Shown piece after piece: positions 14,916 to 23,324 of a stretch of 45,697 nt of DNA (position 1 is its first letter; each line of letters begins with the position of its first letter). Where the stretch lies: assembly GCA_007117455.1 (NCBI GenBank), contig SKGM01000019.1, positions 1 through 45,697 of the forward strand. The letters are read 5' to 3'. A model generated the notes under the pieces. It saw nothing but the letters and a program-made list of their open reading frames with translations. It ran no database searches and was not told where the DNA came from. The position numbers and the translations under genes were made by a program. The DNA comes from Candidatus Methanomethylophilaceae archaeon (GTDB taxonomy: Archaea; Thermoplasmatota; Thermoplasmata; Methanomassiliicoccales; Methanomethylophilaceae).

Positions 14916-16184
14916 GTGGTCATTCTGGGAATCGATGAGATAAAGGAAAGGGCAGCACAGAGCAAGCACCGCGAAAACCCGTTCGTGAAGAAGATATGGA
15001 ACCTGATAAACGACCCAAAACTGTTCCAGATGAGCGCCGATGAACTCGCCGCTCTCAGAAAGGAACTGATGCGGGGTTCCTTGGCGTTCTTCCGTGACAA
15101 TTCCGACTACTATGCCAACCTCTTCGAGAGACTGGATATAGATCCTGAGACGGCGGAGAGGGAGGACCTCGTCAAGCTCGTCGTTCCTGCCGACATGTTG
15201 CGTGGAGGCGGTCAGGAGCGTTTCGTGATCGATGAGGTCGACGAGGGTGGCGAGCATTTCCAATCCAGCGGCACCACCGGAAAGGCCCCGGTCAAGATAT
15301 ACCGAAGCCCCTTGGACCTGGCCATAATGGTCAAGGCCAACGCTGACCTGTTCGAGTACGCATACGGCCATGAGCTGGAGGAGAACAAGGGGCTGGCACT
15401 CTTCATGGCCGCCCCCGAGCTCCGTAACATGCTGAGTTTCGTCGCATTCGTCGAGCTGGCATTGGAGTCCAAAGGCATCGAGTTGCTGTATGGGATGAGC
15501 ATGCGCGAGGCCGAGGAGGGTGAGACGGTATGGCAGCGACTCCAGCCTGACAAGAAGAACATCCTCAAATTCCTGAAGAGCAAGGATGAACCCAAGCTTT
15601 TCTTCACCGCTCCTGCTGGCGTCTACCTGATGTCCAAGCGGTTCAATGAGATGAGCAACCTCAAGCGAGAGGTCTCAAAGATCATAACCCGTGCACCGCC
15701 CGTGAATCTGGGCAAGGGAGGGGTTATAGTGACTGGCGGCGGATCGAAAGGTTTCGTCGACCTGCCGCCGTATGCCGAGATGGCCGAGGGCGCCCGTAAC
15801 TATTTCAAGGCCCTCTCCCGCAGCGGGGATGGTGTGGAAGCGCCGTTCATGGACGTCCTCGGTATGACCGAGACCCTGACCGCACTCATAGACCAACATG
15901 GGATGATGGGGAAGGTGCCCCATCCCCTTTCCGAGGTGTTCCTGGTCGATCCCAAGACATTCGAGCTCATCGACGAGCCCGAAAAGGAGGGTCTGATATG
16001 CATCTACAACCCCTTCGTCACCACCTGGTTGGAGGCCTTCTTCCCCGGGGACATCATGATGTACCATACCTCCGACCGTTATTACGGCAAGGAGTTCGAG
16101 TTCGGAAGGAGACTCACGGTGAAGGAGGGTTGGGACCTGCAGCGGGCATGTGGCGGAACCCTTGAGGAACTTATGGAGGACTGA
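14916..16184 (+). CDS. LuxE-like acyl-protein synthetase / acyl-activating enzyme
   Basis: Member of the adenylate-forming superfamily close to LuxE, which activates a carboxylic acid as acyl-AMP and holds it as a thioester. The phosphate-loop motif is FQSSGTTGKAPVKIYRSP at about residue 110; VTGGGSKGF and DVLGMTETLTAL match the later adenylation motifs, and FPGDIMMYHTSDR the hinge region. A lone cysteine near the C-terminus (Cys412 of 422, in QRACGGT) is placed like the acyl-carrying cysteine of Vibrio LuxE (Cys364). Start is taken as GTG 14916, with a GGGGGTGG-type stretch around it, and is uncertain. It is two bases upstream of the LuxC-like gene. Substrate unknown. It is not evidence for light production: no luciferase is present. 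Confidence 0.78.
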   Translation: MVILGIDEIKERAAQSKHRENPFVKKIWNLINDPKLFQMSADELAALRKELMRGSLAFFRDNSDYYANLFERLDIDPETAEREDLVKLVVPADMLRGGGQERFVIDEVDEGGEHFQSSGTTGKAPVKIYRSPLDLAIMVKANADLFEYAYGHELEENKGLALFMAAPELRNMLSFVAFVELALESKGIELLYGMSMREAEEGETVWQRLQPDKKNILKFLKSKDEPKLFFTAPAGVYLMSKRFNEMSNLKREVSKIITRAPPVNLGKGGVIVTGGGSKGFVDLPPYAEMAEGARNYFKALSRSGDGVEAPFMDVLGMTETLTALIDQHGMMGKVPHPLSEVFLVDPKTFELIDEPEKEGLICIYNPFVTTWLEAFFPGDIMMYHTSDRYYGKEFEFGRRLTVKEGWDLQRACGGTLEELMED

Positions 16185-16186
16185 GC

Positions 16187-17635
16187 ATGCACAAACCCTA
16201 CTGTCCTGGACACAAGATAACCTTCGATGAGGACCAGAAGACCCCGGAGATTGACAGGATCTCCATGGACACCATACTTTCCAAGGCCGACCGTCTGCAG
16301 AGGGAAGCCGCAGCAATCCCGCTCTCGGTCCGACTGAAGACCATCGAGGAGATGGGGAAGGCCTGGAAGCGGAAATGGGAGTCCGGTGAGCTTAAGGAGG
16401 TCGCGGAGAACCTGGCCATGAACACCGGCTACTCGCCCGAGGTCATAAAATTGGAGATGGCCTTCGTCTCCGAGGTCCTTGATCCCGTGAAGATGATGAA
16501 GAACCTCGATTCCACCCTCCGCGGCGGAGCGGAGTCGTTGGAGAGGATCGTTGAGATCGCCGACGGTGAGCATATCCGGAACCACCCTTGCGGTCCGGCG
16601 CTGATCATCAGCTCCGGTAACTCCCTGGTGCCCCCGTTCATACCCACCATCAGCTCCCTGATGACCGGAAACGTCACAATCCTCAAGCCCTCATTGGCCA
16701 ACTATGAGGCGGTCGTCGCTGTCATAAGCACTTTGGAGGAGGCGGTGGAGAAGACCGGCGCCAAGCCTCTGCTGGACCTGTTGGTGGTCAGCTACATGTC
16801 CCATAACAGCCCCTTGCTGGACTATCTACTGAGCAATGCGAGGATCGGTGTGGTCAACTTCTGGGGCGGCGATCCCGCCCGAGGGGAGGTCTCCGCCAAG
16901 GTCGCCAGCAACCCCCACATGCCGCGCTACTTCGCCAACGGCCCCCTGACTGGATTCGGTGTCATAGACAAGGACAGTGCCACCGATGAGGCGGCCCACG
17001 GTCTGGCATTGAACATACTGCTATACGACCAGCAGCTGTGCTCCTCTCCCACCCAGGCCGCCTTCATCGGTCCGATGGATGCGGCGAAGTCATTCTGTGA
17101 AAAGGTGTCCAAACACCTGGATGAGATCGGCCGGAACATGCCGATGGGGATATCCCACGACGGCGCCTTCATACTGCAGTGCGCCAGGAAGTATGTGCAG
17201 TTCGCGGGGGCGAAGATATTCTCCTCCGATGACCTGCAGAACATGTGGACCATCTCCTTGTCCGAGAGCGTGAGCGACCTGGACGATGCCAGCCAATCCT
17301 ATGGACCACTGGCATTCCATAACCGGCGTCGTTTCCTGGAAGTGGTCCGTGTGGACGATGCGGAACAGGTCATAGAGTTGATCAGCGACCTTCCCATGAA
17401 CAACGCCTACCGGGGGGCGGACAAGGTCCAGACCGTCGGTCTGGCCCTCAGTAAAGTGAACCTTGGGTCTGTGGTCCCGATGCTCCCATCCACGGGGGCC
17501 TATAGACTGGTGCCGATAGACGACATGTTCATGCGCAGTCCTCTGGAACCATACGACGGCATGGACATGGCCAAGCTGTTCACCTATGGCGTCTATCTCC
17601 GTGACAGGTCATTGGGCCGAGAGGTGCTGCGTTGA
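16187..17635 (+). CDS. LuxC-like acyl reductase (aldehyde dehydrogenase fold)
   Basis: NAD(P)H-dependent reductase expected to turn an acyl thioester into an aldehyde. It is an ALDH-superfamily protein: cofactor-binding stretch IISSGNSLVPPF and ILKPS, WGGD loop, and the catalytic cysteine in YDQQLCSSPTQ at residue 285, close to the Cys286 known for Vibrio LuxC. The first about 100 residues hold a LuxC-type helical segment; a short N-terminal stretch MHKPYCPGH with Cys/His is unusual. Length is 482 residues, typical for LuxC. It starts 2 bases after the LuxE-like stop and overlaps the next gene by TTGA, so the three genes form one translational unit. Confidence 0.8.
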   Translation: MHKPYCPGHKITFDEDQKTPEIDRISMDTILSKADRLQREAAAIPLSVRLKTIEEMGKAWKRKWESGELKEVAENLAMNTGYSPEVIKLEMAFVSEVLDPVKMMKNLDSTLRGGAESLERIVEIADGEHIRNHPCGPALIISSGNSLVPPFIPTISSLMTGNVTILKPSLANYEAVVAVISTLEEAVEKTGAKPLLDLLVVSYMSHNSPLLDYLLSNARIGVVNFWGGDPARGEVSAKVASNPHMPRYFANGPLTGFGVIDKDSATDEAAHGLALNILLYDQQLCSSPTQAAFIGPMDAAKSFCEKVSKHLDEIGRNMPMGISHDGAFILQCARKYVQFAGAKIFSSDDLQNMWTISLSESVSDLDDASQSYGPLAFHNRRRFLEVVRVDDAEQVIELISDLPMNNAYRGADKVQTVGLALSKVNLGSVVPMLPSTGAYRLVPIDDMFMRSPLEPYDGMDMAKLFTYGVYLRDRSLGREVLR

Positions 17636-18624
17636 AGGTACTGGTCACTGGAGCCACCGGTTTCCTGGGCGGCCACATGTCGGAGGCTCTGATCGACCAG
17701 GGCTTCGATGTGGCCGCCATGATACGCCCCAGCAGCGACACCCATCTGCTCGAGAAGCTGGGAGTCGAGCTCCGGGAAGGACATCTGGACCAGCCCGATT
17801 CCCTCAAGGAGGCCGTCAGAGGGGTGGACGCGGTGCTCCACCTGGCCGCCTATTACACCTTCTCCGGGAAATGGGAGACCTACCTGAAGATCAATGTGGA
17901 GGGCACCGAGGCTCTCCTGCGGGCCTGCCTCGCCGAAGGTGTCGGCCATTTCATCTACTGCTCATCGACCGAGGCCATGGGGCCGGTGGAGAGCATACCT
18001 GCGGATGAGGGGAGTCCCTTGAACCCCGCTTTCGATTATGGTAGGTCCAAGATGATGGCCGAGGAGGTCGTGCGAAACTACGCCTCCAACGGCATGGCAT
18101 GCACCATCCTGAGGCCCTCTGGGATATACGGGCCCAGGAACGTGAATGACGTGTCCTATTGGTTCATAACATCCTTCGCCAACAGCATCGCGTCAAGATT
18201 CATGATAGGTGATGGTCGGAGACAGGTCCAGTTCGTCCATGTGGACGATGTGGTCCAGGCACACATCCTGGCGTTGAGGAAACGCGATGTGGCCGGGGGT
18301 GAGACCTACATCGTCAGCGAGGACCGCTCCTACTCCTATGGGGAGGTCTACGGCATGTTGGCGGAGATCCTCGGCAAGAAGGCCCCCCGCATCAAGCTCC
18401 CACCCTTGCTCGCCAAGATAATGATGGCCCCGGTCCAAGTAGTCAACCATATGCTACGGAGGGAGAACTTCATGTGGCGGATCAGCACCGTGGATGCTGT
18501 CACTAGTGACCGGAGCTATTCCGTGGACAAGATAATGGGTGATCTCGGATACTCTCCGCAACACAAACTACGTGACGGTCTGGAGGAGACCGTGAAGTGG
18601 TACAAAGAGAACGGGCACATCTGA
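17632..18624 (+). CDS. Extended SDR, NAD(P)-dependent epimerase/dihydroflavonol reductase-like
   Basis: Rossmann-fold enzyme of the extended SDR family. Cofactor motif TGATGFLGGH at the N-terminus, DAVLHLAAYY, CSSTEAMG, catalytic tyrosine in DYGRSKMMAE (Tyr-x3-Lys), RPSGIYGP and VHVDDVVQAH. It resembles 3-beta-hydroxysteroid dehydrogenase/DFR-like enzymes that reduce ketones or aldehydes or epimerise sugars. TTG at 17632 overlaps the LuxC stop (TTGA), and AGAGGTG lies 5 bases upstream. Coupling to the LuxE/LuxC pair suggests it acts on the aldehyde or on the same lipid or polyketide intermediate (inference). Length is 330 residues. Confidence 0.85.
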   Translation: MKVLVTGATGFLGGHMSEALIDQGFDVAAMIRPSSDTHLLEKLGVELREGHLDQPDSLKEAVRGVDAVLHLAAYYTFSGKWETYLKINVEGTEALLRACLAEGVGHFIYCSSTEAMGPVESIPADEGSPLNPAFDYGRSKMMAEEVVRNYASNGMACTILRPSGIYGPRNVNDVSYWFITSFANSIASRFMIGDGRRQVQFVHVDDVVQAHILALRKRDVAGGETYIVSEDRSYSYGEVYGMLAEILGKKAPRIKLPPLLAKIMMAPVQVVNHMLRRENFMWRISTVDAVTSDRSYSVDKIMGDLGYSPQHKLRDGLEETVKWYKENGHI

Positions 18625-18636
18625 TGCTTCAACAGT

Positions 18637-19500
18637 TCAACTTAGATAGCCCTTCTCGTAAAGGGTCTTCACTCCCATTGATATGAGGAAGAAGGCCGCC
18701 AGGGTGAGTACGATCGAGGCTCCGGGTGGAACGTTGTACGCTATTGCCAGTACCAGACCGAGCAGGGATAGGACCAGGGAAGAGGCCACCGCTAGGACCA
18801 TTATCTGCTTCAAGTCATTGCTGAACATGCTCGCCATCGCTGCCGGTATCGTCAGCAATGCGATCACAAGAACGATCCCCACTATGTTCATCACCATGAC
18901 CGAGGTCATGGCCACCAGTATGTACAGGAGCGTATTCATCAAGGTGACGTTTATCCCTGATATCCTAGCGTGAATCTCATCGAATGTGACAATCTGAAGA
19001 TCCCTATAGAAGAAAGCCCCCAAACCGAGGACCACCAGGATCATGACCAACATGAATTGGAGGTCCTGGGAGCTCACTAGCAGTACGTTGCCGAACAATA
19101 TGCTCTCATAGGATCGGACAACAACGACATTATGATCTGATAGGTTTATGAATAGGACTCCTAGGGCCATCCCCACCACCCATAGGACGCCTATGGTGGA
19201 ATCCTCTCTCAATCTCTTGTTGATTCTGGGAGATCCGATTATCAGGGCCGAGCCGATCGCGAAGAACAAGGCTCCGAGCATGGGGTCGAACCACGATATC
19301 AGGAAGACAGATTGGAGATAATAGGCGAACCCGACACCTCCGAATGTCGCATGGGCTATCCCTCCACTCACGAAAACGATCCTCTTCACGACCACATATG
19401 TACCTATGATGCCGCATAGTATGCTGGCCAGGATCGTCGCATAGAACATGTTCTGGATCAGGCTTATTGATAGTATCGATGCCCAATCAGTCATGGTCAT
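18637..19500 (-). CDS. znuB: Metal ABC transporter permease (ZnuB/MntB family)
   Basis: Membrane subunit of an ABC-3 family zinc/manganese (or other divalent metal) importer. About eight to nine hydrophobic segments; family landmarks are GTYVVVKRIVFVSGGIAHA near the N-terminus, FDEIHARISGI in the cytoplasmic coupling loop, and VVGIVLVIALLTIPAA-like LVIALLTIPAAMAS. Length 287 residues. Its start overlaps the upstream ATPase gene by 14 bases. Order on this strand: znuA-znuC-znuB. The 3' end faces the SDR gene 12 bases away. Confidence 0.92.
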   Translation of the reverse strand: MTMTDWASILSISLIQNMFYATILASILCGIIGTYVVVKRIVFVSGGIAHATFGGVGFAYYLQSVFLISWFDPMLGALFFAIGSALIIGSPRINKRLREDSTIGVLWVVGMALGVLFINLSDHNVVVVRSYESILFGNVLLVSSQDLQFMLVMILVVLGLGAFFYRDLQIVTFDEIHARISGINVTLMNTLLYILVAMTSVMVMNIVGIVLVIALLTIPAAMASMFSNDLKQIMVLAVASSLVLSLLGLVLAIAYNVPPGASIVLTLAAFFLISMGVKTLYEKGYLS

Positions 19501-20248
19501 GTTCTCCCAGGGTTCGGTGCGGGATGCCGTGGGCGAGGAGTTCCACCGGACAATGGTATCCCAATTCCATCATGTCCGGCGTAATCAAGGGCTCATCGTG
19601 CACTATCATCCTACGGTTGAGACAGGCGATCCTCTTGACCTGCGAGGACACCACCCCTATGTCGTGGGTTACTATCAATATTGAGACGAGATCATTGATG
19701 TTCTTGAGCGCATCATATATGCAATCCTTCATCTGGGGGTCGAGGCTTGCAGTAGGTTCATCGAGAAGGAGTATCTTAGGGTCGCCCGCCATCGCTCTGG
19801 CAAGAAGTGCCCTTTGGAGTTGTCCTCCTGATAACTCTGAAAGTGTGGTTTTGGAGAATTCGGATATACCGACGATATCCATAGAATCCTTGGCCTTCTC
19901 GCGATCGATGCGGCGATAAAGAGGTCTGTACCCCTTAGCGGCCCTGGTGCCCATCAGTACCACATCAAGGACGGTTATGGGGAACCTATTGTCAAAGTTT
20001 CCTTTCTGAGGCACATACCCTATTCTCCTGATGCCTTCATCAACACCCTGCCCGAATATTCTTATCGAACCTTCCAAAGGGGGTATTATGCCGAGTATGG
20101 CCCTTAGAAGCGTCGTCTTACCGCCACCGTTGGGACCTATAATGGCGAGGAAATCGCTTTCCTCGAGGTTCATGGTGACGTCTTCGATGACGACGTTCTG
20201 GCCATACCCGGCTGTCAGGTTTCTGATCTCTATGGGTGGATGCTCCAT
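19487..20248 (-). CDS. znuC: Metal ABC transporter ATPase (ZnuC family)
   Basis: ATP-hydrolysing subunit of the same importer. Walker A GPNGGGKTTLL, Q-loop YVPQKGNFDNRFP, signature LSGGQLQR, Walker B ILLLDEPTASLDP and H-loop VTHDIG are all intact. The Q-loop sequence with Phe-Pro is characteristic of Zn/Mn importers. 253 residues. It lies 16 bases downstream of znuA and overlaps znuB. Confidence 0.93.
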   Translation of the reverse strand: MEHPPIEIRNLTAGYGQNVVIEDVTMNLEESDFLAIIGPNGGGKTTLLRAILGIIPPLEGSIRIFGQGVDEGIRRIGYVPQKGNFDNRFPITVLDVVLMGTRAAKGYRPLYRRIDREKAKDSMDIVGISEFSKTTLSELSGGQLQRALLARAMAGDPKILLLDEPTASLDPQMKDCIYDALKNINDLVSILIVTHDIGVVSSQVKRIACLNRRMIVHDEPLITPDMMELGYHCPVELLAHGIPHRTLGEHDHD

Positions 20249-20264
20249 CTTTCAGCCTCAGACC

Positions 20265-21155
20265 TCAGGAGGTCTGCCAGAAATCCTCCAAGGCATTAAT
20301 GAACTTTTCCAACTCATCCAACCATGTTAAGGACAGAGGGTTCGCAATGACTATGTCAATGTTCTTATCCTCGAACTCAGCCTTGATGGCAGAATTATCG
20401 TTAACGGGGTCGAAGGGCCTTACGAACATCTTTGTCAATGTCGCGTTCTGATTCTCAATGTAATCAACGAATTGGATCACGTTCTCAACCGTTAAATCAA
20501 TTGCAGCCTCACCTCTTGTAAGGTGCTGGATTGAGACTTCAGTGAGGTTGTAATCCTGAGCAAGATACTTCCATGCGGAATGGTACACAAGGAAATCATG
20601 GCCTGCTCTCGGGCCGAGCTTTAAATCCGCTAGGTCCTTTATCTCATTGACCCTCTCGACATAGCTGTTGAAACCGTCAATATAGTCCTGCTCGTTGTCA
20701 GGATCTAGTTCGATGAGCCCATTCTTGGTGTTGTTGGCCATTATCACCAAGTTATCCGGGGATGTCCACACATGGCCATCGCCTTCAATGAGTTCCAGAT
20801 GCTCGGACATCTTTATCATTTTAAGATTTTCAAGCTCTCCCTCTATTGTACCAAGATTGGCAGTCTCCCAACCCATCCCGGCTCCGATGTAGAAGTAGGC
20901 AGACGATTTGGCAGCACCTATGACCTGCGAGGGAGTCATGCCCTCAGGCACATGAGGGTCCTCGCCAGGCCTCACCATGTGCTCAGCTTTGACATGGTCA
21001 CCTCCTATCCATTCAACCATCTCCTTCTGCCAAGCCAATGTTACGGTGATGTGCATTCTGTCATCATCGTCAGAATCGCCTGTTAGGAGGACGACACCTC
21101 CGCCGAGTACAAGGGCACCGACAAGGATCAATGCTATGAGCTGAACCTGCTTCAT
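20265..21155 (-). CDS. znuA: Metal-binding lipoprotein-like periplasmic protein (ZnuA family)
   Basis: Extracellular metal-capturing subunit. The N-terminal MKQVQLIALILVGALVLGG is a signal/anchor helix without a lipobox cysteine, followed by an Asp-rich DSDDDD patch. Expected metal ligands are present: His in PGEDPHVPEG, His in GHVWTSPDN, His in VYHSAWKYLA; the acidic fourth ligand is probably the Asp in FDPVNDN or nearby. The His-rich loop of many ZnuA proteins is absent. I choose ATG 21155 because a TATA-like TTTTAATAATA lies 25 bases upstream, giving a leaderless message; ATG 21167 or TTG 21170 are alternatives. Family also carries manganese or nickel, so the metal is not settled. Confidence 0.88.
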   Translation of the reverse strand: MKQVQLIALILVGALVLGGGVVLLTGDSDDDDRMHITVTLAWQKEMVEWIGGDHVKAEHMVRPGEDPHVPEGMTPSQVIGAAKSSAYFYIGAGMGWETANLGTIEGELENLKMIKMSEHLELIEGDGHVWTSPDNLVIMANNTKNGLIELDPDNEQDYIDGFNSYVERVNEIKDLADLKLGPRAGHDFLVYHSAWKYLAQDYNLTEVSIQHLTRGEAAIDLTVENVIQFVDYIENQNATLTKMFVRPFDPVNDNSAIKAEFEDKNIDIVIANPLSLTWLDELEKFINALEDFWQTS

Positions 21156-21176
21156 AAATGAAATCATCAATGAAAT

Positions 21177-21207
21177 ATTATTAAAACATGATTAAGTCTT
21201 TAATAAT
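21177..21207. promoter_or_regulatory. Inverted repeat over the znuA TATA box
   Basis: ATTATTAAA (21177-21185) and TTTAATAAT (21199-21207) are perfect 9-base arms around a 13-base centre. The left arm coincides with the predicted znuA TATA box, where a bound repressor would block transcription. A second imperfect dyad (AATTTTTGA, TCAAAATT) follows at 21204-21227. The NikR-like gene is divergent from this site, so its product is the obvious candidate regulator (inference). Confidence 0.45.
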
Positions 21208-21297
21208 TTTTGACAATTTTTCAAAATTATTTAATAAGAGCTAACAAATAAGTCCAACTGGTCGGAAGAATCCGATTGAAAGGTCGTGAACAGAAAC

Positions 21298-21681
21298 ATG
21301 CCCGTTATCAGCATATCATTGAATGACAAGAACATCGAGGATCTCGACTCTTTGCAGGAGCAACTCGGCCTGAGCAACAGGAGTGAGGCCATCCGCCTCT
21401 GCCTTCGCTCGGCGGAGGCCGATCTGAAGGAGAAGATGGATCTGAGCGGCGAGGTGGAAGGGGTCCTCATAGTGGTCCATGACAAACACAACGATCTATG
21501 GCTGAACAATATCATCCATAGGAACGAGAGGATAATCAAGACTCATATGCATTCCCACTTGAAGGACCATAAATGCCTTGAGGTCCTCATAGTCCGGGGG
21601 GACTCGGAAGATCTGAAGGGCATGCTAGTGGATATTCATGGTAAAGGTGTGGCGGAATATGTCAAATTCGTGAGAGGATGA
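21298..21681 (+). CDS. nikR: NikR-like ribbon-helix-helix metal regulator
   Basis: N-terminal ribbon-helix-helix DNA-binding domain (PVISISLNDKNIEDLDSLQ..LGLSNRSEAIRLCLRSA) followed by an ACT-like metal-sensing domain. The sensing part keeps the NikR nickel ligands: THMHSH (His-x-His) and HKCLEVLIVRGD (Cys), plus an upstream histidine in NIIHRNERI. About 127 residues. ATG 21298 is used; GTG 21286 is possible and adds four residues. It is divergent from the Znu operon, suggesting it controls that importer in response to nickel or another metal. Autoregulation through the shared 21156-21297 region is plausible. Confidence 0.85.
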   Translation: MPVISISLNDKNIEDLDSLQEQLGLSNRSEAIRLCLRSAEADLKEKMDLSGEVEGVLIVVHDKHNDLWLNNIIHRNERIIKTHMHSHLKDHKCLEVLIVRGDSEDLKGMLVDIHGKGVAEYVKFVRG

Positions 21682-21698
21682 GGAACAAATATAATACT

Positions 21699-21712
21699 GG
21701 GTGATACCCAAT
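21699..21712 (+). terminator. Short hairpin after nikR
   Basis: TGGGT-GAT-ACCCA forms a 5-bp stem about 18 bases after the nikR stop. There is no long T-run, so its role as a terminator is uncertain. Confidence 0.3.
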
Positions 21713-21748
21713 AAACTTGATATCCATACACATAAACTTTCATGGTAG

Positions 21749-21768
21749 TTTGGAAAGCCGTTTCCAAA
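21749..21768. promoter_or_regulatory. Perfect dyad upstream of the antiporter genes
   Basis: TTTGGAAA and TTTCCAAA form a perfect 8-base inverted repeat around GCCG. CCGTTT recurs at 21758-21763 and 21772-21777, with its complement AAACGG at 21791-21796. The cluster lies 70-90 bases upstream of the antiporter TATA box (21840-21848), so it may be an operator; alternatively it ends the nikR transcript. Confidence 0.4.
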
Positions 21769-21837
21769 AGACCGTTTGAATACATTTCTGAAACGGAGAT
21801 GAAACAAATATCACTCCTTGGATAATTAGACAAAAGA

Positions 21838-21850
21838 TGCATATATATCT
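21838..21850 (+). promoter_or_regulatory. TATA box giving leaderless antiporter mRNA
   Basis: GCATATATATC is centred about 22-25 bases before ATG 21866, so the transcript should start at or next to the start codon. No ribosome-binding site precedes that ATG. Confidence 0.5.
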
Positions 21851-21865
21851 TCATTATTGAGCGAA

Positions 21866-23236
21866 ATGATAACGTTGTCTCTAATGGTGGATGTTGGAAA
21901 TCTATTGAGTTCGCTCTTCGCACCGATCATGGATGCTCCACTATTGGAGGCAGTACTGATCCAGATATTCGTCGTTTTCCTCTTGGCCCGTGTATTCGCA
22001 GAGGTTTTCGTTCGATTGGGTATTCTCTCACAGGTCGGTGAGATAATGGCCGGCATAACAATCGCCAACCTGGCCATCGGAGGCTTCACTCTCGCTGAAG
22101 GTCTGGGGATAGCTTGGCACCCCACCGAACCTTCAGTCTATCATGAGATATTCGAAGTCCTTGCCAATCTAGGTGTGATATTCCTCCTTTTCACCGTGGG
22201 CATGGAGACCAAATTCTGCGATCTCAAGGCGGTCGGGAAGACATCATTCACTGTGGCTATCCTGGGAGTAATAATACCATTCGTACTGGGCTTCGGATTG
22301 ATAGTGGCTTTTGACACATTCATACTCCACGACCCAAACTGGCTCGTCCATGCACTCTTCATGGCCGCGGCGATGGTGGCAACCTGTATAGGTATGACTG
22401 CCAGAGTGTTGAATGAGATGGGGGTCATGGATACCATCGAGTCCAAGATTATCGTCGGTGCGGCGGTGGTGGATGACATCCTGACCATGATAGTTTTAGC
22501 GATGGTTGTGAGCATTTTCGCCGCTCAGCAATCCGGTTCCGGAATCGACCTCATCGGTATGGGTTCCAGTATCTTGGTGGCGGTTCTTTTCGTGGCCGTC
22601 ATCATGCTGCTTTGCTCACATGGCATACCTAAGGCTACTGAGTTGAAGAGGTGCCGTCTGACTGAGAAAGGAGTCAGATGCCAAGAGAGGGATTGGCCTT
22701 GGAACATAGACCCTTTCCCCTTGGCAGCCGCCACCTGTCTAGGTCTATCCGCCTTGGCGTCCATTATAGGCCTCGCATCCATAATCGGGGCCTTCTTGGC
22801 AGGTATGTTGTTCGCTGAATACGCCCAAGAACGCCTGGAGGCAAAATTCAAGGGGATAAATGCGTTCCTAGTCCCGTTATTCTTTGTTTATGTGGGTATG
22901 AGGGTGCAGCTGACAGGCTTCGGAGACATGATCCTGCTGACCTTCGTGGTTATCATACTCGCCATAGCAGGGAAATATGTGGCAGGTTACCTGGGAGTCA
23001 TATGGACCGACAAGTCTTTAGGCCGCAAGGAGGCGAACATAGTCGGTATAGGTATGTCCCCCCGTGGGGAGGTCGGAATAACTGTGGCATACATGGGTCT
23101 CACGGCCGCTGCCATAACCCAGGAGATGTACACCGTGGTGGTGTTCATGTCCATCGTGACCGCTATGGTGGCCCCACCTTGGATGGCGAGAGCCTTCGAA
23201 GGGAAATACGGTCGGCTCAGAGGGACGGTAAATTGA
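21866..23236 (+). CDS. Cation:proton antiporter, CPA2/Kef-NapA type, copy 1
   Basis: Integral membrane protein with about 12-13 hydrophobic segments, expected to exchange Na+ or K+ for protons. The transport core includes GEIMAGITIANL, LGVIFLLFTVGMETK, AAMVATCIGMTARVL and the paired acidic residues in GAAVVDDILTM; an Asp-Asp pair is typical of electrogenic Na+/H+ members. GMSPRGEVGITVA near the C-terminus is also conserved. A hydrophilic loop of about 30 residues between membrane segments has CRLTEKGVRC (Cys-x8-Cys), shared with the second copy. No TrkA-N/RCK domain follows. ATG 21866 is chosen from the promoter spacing; TTG 21857 is also open. 456 residues. Confidence 0.9.
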   Translation: MITLSLMVDVGNLLSSLFAPIMDAPLLEAVLIQIFVVFLLARVFAEVFVRLGILSQVGEIMAGITIANLAIGGFTLAEGLGIAWHPTEPSVYHEIFEVLANLGVIFLLFTVGMETKFCDLKAVGKTSFTVAILGVIIPFVLGFGLIVAFDTFILHDPNWLVHALFMAAAMVATCIGMTARVLNEMGVMDTIESKIIVGAAVVDDILTMIVLAMVVSIFAAQQSGSGIDLIGMGSSILVAVLFVAVIMLLCSHGIPKATELKRCRLTEKGVRCQERDWPWNIDPFPLAAATCLGLSALASIIGLASIIGAFLAGMLFAEYAQERLEAKFKGINAFLVPLFFVYVGMRVQLTGFGDMILLTFVVIILAIAGKYVAGYLGVIWTDKSLGRKEANIVGIGMSPRGEVGITVAYMGLTAAAITQEMYTVVVFMSIVTAMVAPPWMARAFEGKYGRLRGTVN

Positions 23237-23324
23237 AATATCAAAGGTACCGCCGAGGCTAAAAATGTCGGTGTTCGACCGAAATCCTATTATAGCCAAT
23301 CTATTATGAAAGCGAGGTGAGACC

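Noticed and set aside
14916-17635. A bioluminescence system
   Set aside because: LuxE- and LuxC-like enzymes are present but no LuxA/LuxB luciferase or LuxD; the family has wider roles.
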